DNA from: Pseudomonadota bacterium
Lineage (GTDB): Bacteria > Pseudomonadota > Gammaproteobacteria > Burkholderiales > REEB80
Assembly (NCBI GenBank): GCA_028873515.1
Contig: JAGWIG010000017.1
Coordinates: 1-44,519, forward strand
Direction: 5' to 3'
DNA length: 44,519 nucleotides
Under the pieces are notes generated by a model, which searched no databases, was not told the origin of the DNA, and saw nothing but the letters and a program-made list of their open reading frames with translations. Shown here one piece after another: positions 23,203 through 30,946 of the stretch. Positions within the stretch are counted from its first letter, which is position 1. The number at the start of each line of letters is the position of its first letter. The translations under genes were made by a program, and so were the position numbers.

Positions 23203-26200
23203 ATGACCGATAATAGTACATACTCTGAGACGGATGTAGGACCGTATGATCCGTCGGCACCTGCTGTTACTCCCTCCGTTGCTGCACCCTCCCAGACTGT
23301 TAATGCCTCTCAGGCAGATATGAATAGTTGGAATGCTCAAGCAACGGAGATGGCTAATATAGGAGGGCCAGGCGCAAATGCTGCGGCAGCACAGCAATGG
23401 CTTCTTAGTAAATATGACTCCGCCTCGGCTAATACAACCTCCCCTTATTCGGAAGCTGATGTGGGACCTGTTGCTACTCCATTGAAAGTTATTGATAATA
23501 CAGGACCTGATACACCCTTACAGACAGCAGGAAGGTTTGCAGAAGATTATGTAAACACGGGCGGTGCCTATGCCAAGAATGCTGTGAATACAATTGCCGA
23601 TACTGGTAAGTCGGTGATTAATTACATTCAGAATTTTGGTAAGGAACATCAGACAATACCTGCACATCCAATGACAGGTACGGAGATGCAGGCAGCTAAG
23701 CTGCTCAATGTGGACTTTAATGGTCCTCTTGATTATCTATTGGGTACAAGTACCGACCCACTTACTGTTCCTCAAACATATAAAACTGATCCCCTTAAGC
23801 AGGAGGATGCCAAACTTGATCCGGTTGGTTATCTACTGAATAAATCTACAATCCCTGAGATTGTAAAGACGCTTGCCTATCCACAGGAATCTACGACACG
23901 CACGTATGCAAAGATTCAAGAGGCAAGTAAACTTCTTGATATTGTAAACAATCCAACTCAATATCCGCCGGCATTGATTAAGAAGGCCCAGACTCAACTA
24001 GATACAATGAAGAGTCAGGCGAATGCAACCTTTGCCTCGAAGATATCAGATGGGTTTAAGGGATTGATACAGCATCCCTTGCTGGCAGCGCAGTCATTTC
24101 TCGACCCTGTATTCCTAGCAATGGGAGAATTAAAGCTAGGTGATATGGCAGTTGGAAATGACCTTGCCTCTTCTGTGAAGGCTGGTAAGGCTGCAAGGAG
24201 CATTGCAGATGAGGCAGCTAAGTTTAAGGCACAGATTGCAAACCTTCCGGTTGCCAACAAAGCTGCGGTGATAGAGAAGGCACAAAAGTATGTAGATGTT
24301 TATACTGGCGTGGCAGAACGTGCCGCAGCTAATGCGAAAAGGTTGCAGAAGATTAAGGCAGTTGGAAATACTGTCGGATCATCGCTTAGTGGTGCAGGTA
24401 TCAATGCCGGCGCAACCGCCATTCAGGAGAATCTGGATGAAGGTAATGTACAACCAGTTGATATTGGGGCAGCGGCAGGTGTTGGTGCAATCCTAGGTGG
24501 AGTTACTGGGGGTATTGCAGGTCATGGTGAGGGGGAGATTCCTAAGACTCATACGGATACTCCTGCGGGAGAGCCTGTTGTAAAGGGTCCCGTCACAGCA
24601 AGGGAACCCGGGCAACCATTACCCTCAACAACCCCCATTGATGCAACGAAGGTTGTCCCTTACTACGGTGGTGTAGATGCTGAAGGTAATGTAATTCACA
24701 TTTCAAAGGATACACCAATATCCCTCGACTTGAAGGATAAGGCAGGGAATCCTGTGACTGTCCCTGTTCGTAATACTGTTGCCTATCATGAATCGGTTGA
24801 ACATCCCCTTATGCATTTGACGGGGCCGGTTAGTGATGCACAGATGCAACTTATTAAGGAGCGCATGGGGCCATATGCGCATATCCCGGCAGAGGTGGAA
24901 GCTAAGCTGCGGGAAGGGAAAGGGCTATCATATGGTGAGGCGCATGATATTGCAACACGGTCGGAGAATCACCTTGTTGAACAAATGTATGGGGTTGACC
25001 ATAAGGTATATCAAGATGCATTGAAGCCACACATTGCTAAGGTGGCGGAGGATTCTGCCTCTGCGAAGAAGGAGGATATCCCTGCTAATCTGGATACGAA
25101 ACCGTATGATAATATGGGGCATCCAGAGCAATTGCAGGGGCAAGGTAATAGACCAGCGCAGGATGCAGGACAGCCGGGTGCTGGCAGTCTTGATGAGAAA
25201 TCGGTTGGTCCTTTCAATGCTAAGAATATTGGCGCCGCAGCCCTTACACTCGGTGCTGCTGGTTATGGTGCCTACCAAGCTGGCCCCGGGCATCGCACAG
25301 AAGGTACCTTCAAGGGATTGTTTGGTGGCATGACCATGTTCGGGCATCAGGCTATCTTTGCAGGACGCCTATCCACAGACTTTAATCCCATAATGGAAAA
25401 AGCTGCCTGGGAAATGGAGAAGGCCGGGAGGACACCTGAACAGATTAACCTTGCAACGGGATACCACAGAGCTGTTGGTGGTAAATGGTTGCATGAAATT
25501 GATGATTCGGGTATGAGGGTCAAACCTCATAATGATCCTATCTGGGAAAAGGCAAAGATAAGTCCAGTACCTCTTCGGGATGTTATGACGCACACGGAGT
25601 TTGAGCGTAATTACCCTAAATTGATGGATTCGGTTAAGGTGCATGTTACAGAAGGTGCGCCTGGGGCACATTATAATCCTACAACAGGTAATATTACAAT
25701 CAGTGAGCCGAAGGGATTAGAGGCGGCAGCTATTTATTATAAGGAGCCTGGACTTCGCCCCAGGAGTATTATCGCGCATGAATTAATGCATGTGGTGCAG
25801 CATGCAGAAGGGTTACCGAGGGGAGATAATGTAGGCGGTCATGTACTTCAATTAAATGAGGAGGCTGATAATCTAATAAATCATAGTGATTATCTTGAGC
25901 GTCTCCTTCGTGAGGAGATGCAGAGTAAGAATCCCGATCAGGTTAAAGCTAAGAATTATCGTGAAGCTATTGATAGGATTGATAAACAGTTAGCTACTGA
26001 TTATACGGTAGAAGCTATTAAGAAGGAGGCGAGGAGGAGATATAATGCCTCCGCTGGGGAATCTCAGGCGGTCAATGTACAGGATCGCCTTAATTATGAT
26101 AAGGCCACTAGGAGAGATTTAGCTCCGCATACAACTGCGGGTGTTAAATTTCCCGATCAGAGGGTTGAATATAATAGGGACCAATCTCCACACCTTCAGG

Positions 26201-29043
26201 CACATGAAATGCCTATCTCTGACCATCTACAAAAGACCGGTGAGATGGATGAGGAGGGTAAATTGAGTGGTATGGTATTGCCGGAAGATAAACTTCCCAA
26301 TGAAAGTGAGGTGTTGGCAAAGGCAGCGCAGAACGATCAAGGCGCCATTGCAAAATTGTACAAGCAATACATGCCACGACTCATTAGGAATGCAAGGGGA
26401 TTGATGAGGGGTGCCGGTCCTCGCCTCGGTATGGATGCCGAAGACCTTGCCATGTATGTCTTCCATAAGGCAATCATGCACCTTAAGGCGGGATCATTTA
26501 AGGGGGATAGTTCCTTCTATACATGGATGCATACTATCCTACATAACACAGGATTGAATGAGATTAGCCGTGCTGGGAGACAAGTACAGACGGAGAGTAT
26601 GCACGGCGATACACATGATCCCTACGGCGCACCTGTTTCCAATGTAAAGGAGACTGCACGTAATATCCCTTCGGAGGAAATGACGCCGGAGGAGCATTTG
26701 CGTGCGCAGCAGACTAGCAACATGGTGCAACATGCAATCTCCAAACTACCGCAGGATATTCGTGAAGCTATTAAGGCTTATGAATTTGAGGGGAAGAGTT
26801 ATGAGGAGATTGCCACTGAACAGAAGGTACCGGTTGGGACTGTAAGGAGTAGGTTGAATCGTGGCAGGGATATGATTGAGGAATCAATCAAGAGGGGTCA
26901 TGGTGCCAACTTCAGGAAGCAGCAAGGGTTTGCAACCTTCGATCAGATGAAGAGGGCTGCCTTGCTGGGTGCAGGTGCGCTTGCTGGGTATACGATGGGC
27001 GGTCAGGATCATCACTGGAAGGATGCCTTTTATGGCGCCCTCGCTGGCATTGGTGCAGGTGCTGTTACCTTTCGAGGTATTGCAAGGGTTGTAAGGGATG
27101 TAAGGAGTGCGGATACACTCCCGAGGGCTAGTAGTACGTTGGATAAGTTAGAGGGAAGTCTTGCTAAGCTGCAAAGGCATACGGATGATATTCAGGCGAG
27201 GATGCATGCCTTGCAAGGTGCCGATAGTCTTAATATTGCACATTCCCTTGAAGGGGATACTTCCATCAAGTTGACCCCGGAACAGCAGAAGGTTAAGGAG
27301 ACTGCGGAGGTACTATATCAACATATTCGCAATATGGCGAAAGCTGTTGGTATGAGTATGCAGGAATTGGAGAATTACACAACTCATCTGTTCAAGCCGA
27401 CGGAGGCTAATAAGGCAATTATTGATGCCTTTAATAAGCAACAATCTACCCCCCTTAGTAAGAGTTCTCCTTTTACAAGGACTCGTAAATTGAGGATGAG
27501 TCTTGCGGATGCCATTGCGAAAGGGATGGAATTAAAGCACGATAATTTCGCAGATACATTTGCGGAGTATTATAAATCCATGCTCGGTGCGATGCACACT
27601 AAGGTGGCGATTGACACCCTACGTGCCGCTACTGACCTGGAAAAGCGACCCCTTGTCACTAAAACAGGTAGGGCTCCTTATGGGTATCAGGTTATTAATC
27701 ATCCTGCCCTTCGAGGTCTATCTGTGCATCCTGCCATTGCGGCAGAAATGTCCCACTTGTTTGATGTGCATACACCTACTCATTTAGGGTTTGCCTATCA
27801 ATTTGTTAATTCCGCCTTGAAGAGAATAGCCTTCATGGGGAGTCTATTTCATGGGCAAACACTTGCCGATGTACAGATGGGTATGTCCCTTAATCCGTAT
27901 CATAATATTAAGACTACCTTACAGGCATTGGCAGGTAGTACAGACTTTCAGAAGGCGGTAAAGAATCCACAGCCTGGAGATATTGTAGATAAGATGTTGG
28001 AGCAAGGACTTCATGTACCTTCTAACTCTACTGGGTTTACGGAGGATCTTGGAAGGAGTATGAGCCCGGGCTTTATGTTCCTTGAAGGGGAAATGAATAA
28101 ACTGTTTCCCGGTCTTGGGAATATCCCAAAGGCGGCAGCTGCTATTGACCATACCTATCAATGGATTATTTTTAATCGGTTAGGTGGTGGTTTGATGGGA
28201 GAAGCCTCTAAGGTTAACTTTATGAAGTTGAAGGCTAACTGGATTAAGGAGATTAGTAAGGATCCAACAAAGGTTATGCCGTCTGATGAGGACCTTATGC
28301 GCCGTGCTGCCTCTATGTCATCTGTCTCCTTCGGTAGTTTGAATTGGAGAAGGATGGCTAATGAGGTGCAGAATAAGTATATGCGCTCTTTCCTTATGTC
28401 TACTTTCTCCCCGGCAGGTCGTCGGGCTATTCAATCCATTATGCTGGCGCCGGAATGGCTTACCTCTACCACGATGCATTGGACTAAGGCATTGTTCGGG
28501 AAGGGGGAAGGCTCTCCTATTCATCCATTGAATGCAGTTGACCTTCATAGGTCTTGGTTGTTGAAGAGTCTTGTTTATTCTACCCTATTCGGTAATGCCT
28601 TGAACTATATGTTCTCTGGGCATTCCATGATGGAGAATAAGGATGAGTTTATGCTTGATCTAGGTGATGGGCAGAAATCTCCTTGGATGAAGGAGTTGTC
28701 TGACTTCCCACGACTCACCATGGACCCAGCACAGGAAATATTGAATAAGTTATCCCCAACGGTGCGACTTATAGGTCAGCAGTTGACGGGGAAGGAATAC
28801 CTATCTGCAAAGGGTTACTCGCCCTCATTAAAGACAGCCGGGGATCGTGTGCAGAATGCGGTTGAAACAATGTCCCCCTTCTCTATGTCACAGAATAATA
28901 CTGGCGGCCTTAAGGCAGATATATCCAGTATGTTGGGGCATCCAATCTACGGTAGTACACCGAAGGATAAGAGGGCAATAATGATGCAGCGTAGGCAAGA
29001 GGCAATCAAAGAAAAGATGGATAAACTACAGAGGGGACACTAA
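23203..29043 (+). CDS. Giant virion protein with embedded zinc metallopeptidase and ECF sigma factor
   Basis: 1946 residues, the largest gene. Near the N-terminus YSE-x-DVGP occurs twice (about residues 5 and 81). Gly/Ala hydrophobic stretches lie near 420-445, 672-695 and 1250-1293. A zincin motif HELMHVVQH starts at residue 859, with a likely third ligand at Glu953 (SAGESQAVNVQ), as in the HEIQHxIQ metallopeptidases of large polyvalent phage proteins. Residues about 1040-1115 read as sigma region 2 (AIAKLYKQYMPRL, DAEDLAMYVFHKA from 1078, SFYTWMHTILHN) and about 1170-1230 as sigma region 4 (KLPQDIREAI from 1181, GKSYEEIA from 1197, VPVGTVRSRLNRGR from 1209). The C-terminal 650 residues are helical and resemble LPD38-type polyvalent modules. 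Position after the ejection genes suggests it is packaged and injected, like T7 gp16 or N4 vRNAP. Ejection and sigma activity are inference. Confidence 0.85.
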   Translation: MTDNSTYSETDVGPYDPSAPAVTPSVAAPSQTVNASQADMNSWNAQATEMANIGGPGANAAAAQQWLLSKYDSASANTTSPYSEADVGPVATPLKVIDNTGPDTPLQTAGRFAEDYVNTGGAYAKNAVNTIADTGKSVINYIQNFGKEHQTIPAHPMTGTEMQAAKLLNVDFNGPLDYLLGTSTDPLTVPQTYKTDPLKQEDAKLDPVGYLLNKSTIPEIVKTLAYPQESTTRTYAKIQEASKLLDIVNNPTQYPPALIKKAQTQLDTMKSQANATFASKISDGFKGLIQHPLLAAQSFLDPVFLAMGELKLGDMAVGNDLASSVKAGKAARSIADEAAKFKAQIANLPVANKAAVIEKAQKYVDVYTGVAERAAANAKRLQKIKAVGNTVGSSLSGAGINAGATAIQENLDEGNVQPVDIGAAAGVGAILGGVTGGIAGHGEGEIPKTHTDTPAGEPVVKGPVTAREPGQPLPSTTPIDATKVVPYYGGVDAEGNVIHISKDTPISLDLKDKAGNPVTVPVRNTVAYHESVEHPLMHLTGPVSDAQMQLIKERMGPYAHIPAEVEAKLREGKGLSYGEAHDIATRSENHLVEQMYGVDHKVYQDALKPHIAKVAEDSASAKKEDIPANLDTKPYDNMGHPEQLQGQGNRPAQDAGQPGAGSLDEKSVGPFNAKNIGAAALTLGAAGYGAYQAGPGHRTEGTFKGLFGGMTMFGHQAIFAGRLSTDFNPIMEKAAWEMEKAGRTPEQINLATGYHRAVGGKWLHEIDDSGMRVKPHNDPIWEKAKISPVPLRDVMTHTEFERNYPKLMDSVKVHVTEGAPGAHYNPTTGNITISEPKGLEAAAIYYKEPGLRPRSIIAHELMHVVQHAEGLPRGDNVGGHVLQLNEEADNLINHSDYLERLLREEMQSKNPDQVKAKNYREAIDRIDKQLATDYTVEAIKKEARRRYNASAGESQAVNVQDRLNYDKATRRDLAPHTTAGVKFPDQRVEYNRDQSPHLQAHEMPISDHLQKTGEMDEEGKLSGMVLPEDKLPNESEVLAKAAQNDQGAIAKLYKQYMPRLIRNARGLMRGAGPRLGMDAEDLAMYVFHKAIMHLKAGSFKGDSSFYTWMHTILHNTGLNEISRAGRQVQTESMHGDTHDPYGAPVSNVKETARNIPSEEMTPEEHLRAQQTSNMVQHAISKLPQDIREAIKAYEFEGKSYEEIATEQKVPVGTVRSRLNRGRDMIEESIKRGHGANFRKQQGFATFDQMKRAALLGAGALAGYTMGGQDHHWKDAFYGALAGIGAGAVTFRGIARVVRDVRSADTLPRASSTLDKLEGSLAKLQRHTDDIQARMHALQGADSLNIAHSLEGDTSIKLTPEQQKVKETAEVLYQHIRNMAKAVGMSMQELENYTTHLFKPTEANKAIIDAFNKQQSTPLSKSSPFTRTRKLRMSLADAIAKGMELKHDNFADTFAEYYKSMLGAMHTKVAIDTLRAATDLEKRPLVTKTGRAPYGYQVINHPALRGLSVHPAIAAEMSHLFDVHTPTHLGFAYQFVNSALKRIAFMGSLFHGQTLADVQMGMSLNPYHNIKTTLQALAGSTDFQKAVKNPQPGDIVDKMLEQGLHVPSNSTGFTEDLGRSMSPGFMFLEGEMNKLFPGLGNIPKAAAAIDHTYQWIIFNRLGGGLMGEASKVNFMKLKANWIKEISKDPTKVMPSDEDLMRRAASMSSVSFGSLNWRRMANEVQNKYMRSFLMSTFSPAGRRAIQSIMLAPEWLTSTTMHWTKALFGKGEGSPIHPLNAVDLHRSWLLKSLVYSTLFGNALNYMFSGHSMMENKDEFMLDLGDGQKSPWMKELSDFPRLTMDPAQEILNKLSPTVRLIGQQLTGKEYLSAKGYSPSLKTAGDRVQNAVETMSPFSMSQNNTGGLKADISSMLGHPIYGSTPKDKRAIMMQRRQEAIKEKMDKLQRGH

Positions 29044-29468
29044 TGGGACGTGCAGATTACCTTCGCCTTGGTGACTGGAATACTGTCTGCTTTCAGTGTG
29101 GCTTTAAGGCTAAGGCCAGCACACTTGTAAGGAACTGGCAGGGTTATTATGTTCACCCGGAGCATAATGAACCGAGACAGACACAAGACTTCGTGAGGGG
29201 TGTACCGGATAATCAAATAGCCCCGTGGGTACAACCATTCCCCGCCGCTATATACACATATCAAAATGTGCAGCTCGGACAGGGGGATGGTGTTAATAGG
29301 TTCTATCAATTAGGGTGTGGCCTCTATGCGGTAACAGTCACGCAGGTAGAGGTTGGTGGAGTCCCAACGATTGCATACACGGCGGACTCTACGGGTGGCA
29401 TTACCTTGACAACGGCCCCAGCGCCATATACAATAGTTACAGCGAGTGGGAAGGAGACAATGGCATGA
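29043..29468 (+). CDS. Virion-associated protein with N-terminal CxxC
   Basis: 141 residues. The start MGRADYLRLGDWNTVCFQCG with EPRQTQDFVRGV and DNQIAPWVQP matches a family found next to fibre or lysis genes in many phages. The CxxC with two His may hold zinc. The second half is a small beta domain (GITLTTAPAPYTIVTASG). The start overlaps the stop of the giant gene (TAATG) and the stop overlaps the holin start (ATGA). Probably a structural accessory protein. Confidence 0.65.
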   Translation: MGRADYLRLGDWNTVCFQCGFKAKASTLVRNWQGYYVHPEHNEPRQTQDFVRGVPDNQIAPWVQPFPAAIYTYQNVQLGQGDGVNRFYQLGCGLYAVTVTQVEVGGVPTIAYTADSTGGITLTTAPAPYTIVTASGKETMA

Positions 29469-29680
29469 ATCTTATACCGGAGTGGAAGAAAGGTTGGAAG
29501 TTTTACTCAACCTGGTTTCATGCTATTGGGGTTATCTTTTCCGGTGTTGGCATAGGAATTGCAACTCTCTACGGTGCAACAGATAGTATACAGCATTCAC
29601 TACTCCCGCAATGGCTCACCTATGTAATCTTCTTTCTTATATTTGTAGGTGCTGCTATAGGGAGGTTCATAAGACAATGA
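29465..29680 (+). CDS. Holin, DUF7940-like
   Basis: 71 residues from the ATG at 29465 (ATGA overlap). MNLIPEWKKGWKFYSTW leads into two hydrophobic segments at about residues 17-38 and 47-67 with a polar turn (GATDSIQHSLLPQW) between them, ending GRFIRQ. This is the usual form of two-TM (class II) phage holins beginning with an amphipathic NLIPEW-type helix. It sits directly before the lysozyme and would permit lysis timing or membrane depolarisation to activate it. Confidence 0.75.
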   Translation: MNLIPEWKKGWKFYSTWFHAIGVIFSGVGIGIATLYGATDSIQHSLLPQWLTYVIFFLIFVGAAIGRFIRQ

Positions 29681-30153
29681 TGGTGAAGAGGTGGCATAAG
29701 CTTGCACTCAGTGGGGCTGGTACCATTGTTATATTCACAGCACTTGTTTCCTACTTTGAGCCTTCAAGGACACCGACAGTTGCTTATAGGGATGTTACGG
29801 GAATATGGACAAACTGTAATGGGAATACTCATGGGGTTGATCCAAAGGAAGTTGTAACACCCTCAATGTGTGCGGAAATTAATCGGTATAATGAGGAACA
29901 ATCTCTTGCAGCACTTAATAGGCTCGTTACAGTTCCTCTTACAAGTAATCAGAAGGCGGCATTCTCTGACATTATATTCAACATAGGGGAGGATAAATTT
30001 AAACACTCCTCTATGTTGCGATTGATTAATGAAGGGAAGGTAATGGAGGCGTGTAAGGAGTTGCTACGCTGGGTATATGCAGGTGGGAAGAAACTGCCAG
30101 GATTAGTAGCTAGGCGTCAAGCTGAATTTACAATTTGTATCACACCCACTTAA
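29677..30153 (+). CDS. SAR-type endolysin (glycoside hydrolase 24 lysozyme)
   Basis: 158 residues from the ATG overlapping the holin stop. An N-terminal uncleaved-type hydrophobic segment (LALSGAGTIVIFTALVSYF) is followed by the T4-type lysozyme core FEPSRTPTVAYRDVTGIWT and CNGNTHGV. The usual E-x8-D-x5-T triad is seen with the Asp in AYRD, but the nearest upstream Glu is 11 rather than 9 residues away, so the active-site loop seems two residues longer. The C-terminal FNIGEDKF and LPGLVARRQAE segments are typical. A signal-anchor-release mode is likely. Confidence 0.8.
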   Translation: MMVKRWHKLALSGAGTIVIFTALVSYFEPSRTPTVAYRDVTGIWTNCNGNTHGVDPKEVVTPSMCAEINRYNEEQSLAALNRLVTVPLTSNQKAAFSDIIFNIGEDKFKHSSMLRLINEGKVMEACKELLRWVYAGGKKLPGLVARRQAEFTICITPT

Positions 30154-30162
30154 GGATATATT

Positions 30163-30414
30163 GTGACTAACTCGGCAGAATTTCGGCGTAAATTACAGGT
30201 TACATTGACCACGGGAGGGATTATCTTTGCGTCGGGTGTTATATTTAACGCCGGGATAACCTATGATAAGTTAACCAATGTACAACAGCATCAGGCATTC
30301 CATGATATGCAGATTGAATCCTTACAGGCTCAGCTGCAACCCATCAATCAACAGTTGGCGAAACAGTCACAATTGTTGGAGGATATCAAAGCGGAGATAA
30401 TTCATCAAAGGTGA
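30163..30414 (+). CDS. Small TM plus coiled-coil protein of the lysis cassette
   Basis: 83 residues, GTG start. One TM segment at about residues 14-30 (TLTTGGIIFASGVIFNAG) is followed by a Gln-rich coiled coil (IESLQAQLQPINQQLAKQSQ). Placed between lysozyme and Rz. XhlA-like lysis proteins and some antiholins have this form; which one applies is not clear from the sequence. Confidence 0.6.
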   Translation: MTNSAEFRRKLQVTLTTGGIIFASGVIFNAGITYDKLTNVQQHQAFHDMQIESLQAQLQPINQQLAKQSQLLEDIKAEIIHQR

Positions 30415-30417
30415 TTT

Positions 30418-30915
30418 ATGCTTGCCTACTTTAAGACGTATGAATTCTTTATTATTGTAATTGCTCTCCTTCTATCTGTCATAGGGATATGGGGATTTGG
30501 GAAGTGGGAGTTTCATGAGGGGGTACAATCCCAAATCATTAAGTATAAAACCACGGCCCTTGTAACACAGGCAAAGGGTGAGGCTGTTACGACTAAGGTT
30601 GTAACACGATACCTCACACATATCCAGGTTATTCACGATGCTGGTACGACAATTATTAAAAAGGTCCCTATCTATGTTACTCATAAAGATACCTCTCGCT
30701 GTGTTGTTAACAATGGCTTTGTGCAGTTGTGGAACGGTGCCAACAAAATGCAGCTTCCCCCTTCCACCTCCTCAGTTAATGAAGAAGCCAGTCCCGTTGT
30801 CCTCACAGATATTGCAGCACAGCACGCCATCGAAAGTAACCTCTACTGGCAGCAATACGAACAATTGAAGGCCTTGCAGGATTGGGTCACGCAAGAACAG
30901 AAGGCGTATAAATAA
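30418..30915 (+). CDS. Rz: Inner-membrane spanin, Rz-like
   Basis: 165 residues. An N-terminal TM anchor (FFIIVIALLLSVIGIWGFG) is followed by a periplasmic helical part, a Cys in the conserved CVVNNGFVQLWNGAN motif of Rz-type i-spanins, and a C-terminal helix (IESNLYWQQYEQLKALQDW). It would pair with the lipoprotein encoded inside it to fuse inner and outer membranes at lysis. Last gene of the plus block, ending 8 bases before palindrome F. Confidence 0.75.
   Translation: MLAYFKTYEFFIIVIALLLSVIGIWGFGKWEFHEGVQSQIIKYKTTALVTQAKGEAVTTKVVTRYLTHIQVIHDAGTTIIKKVPIYVTHKDTSRCVVNNGFVQLWNGANKMQLPPSTSSVNEEASPVVLTDIAAQHAIESNLYWQQYEQLKALQDWVTQEQKAYK
30674..30868 (+). CDS. Rz1: Outer-membrane spanin lipoprotein, Rz1-like, nested in Rz
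   Basis: 64 residues from the ATG at 30674, in another frame wholly inside the Rz gene. A signal peptide (MLLIKIPLAVLLTMALCSC) ends in a lipobox-like LCSC, followed by a short Pro-rich mature part (FPLPPPQLMKKPVP). The nested arrangement is the same as in lambda Rz/Rz1. An earlier ATG at 30638 would give a longer basic leader and is less likely. Its presence indicates a Gram-negative host. Confidence 0.75.
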   Translation: MLLIKIPLAVLLTMALCSCGTVPTKCSFPLPPPQLMKKPVPLSSQILQHSTPSKVTSTGSNTNN

Positions 30916-30923
30916 TCTGTACG

Positions 30924-30938
30924 GTAACAAATTGTTAG
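30924..30938. promoter_or_regulatory. Palindrome copy F (GTAACAAATTGTTAG) at the convergent junction
   Basis: One end base differs from the consensus. It lies 8 bases from the stop of each of the two converging operons. As RNA it could form CGGTAAC...GTTAGCCG with one bulge. TATGAT (rightward) and TATTTA (leftward) both begin 10 bases from it. A promoter between convergent genes makes little sense, so at this site a role in transcription ending or protein binding is more likely. Confidence 0.6.
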
Positions 30939-30946
30939 CCGGTTTA

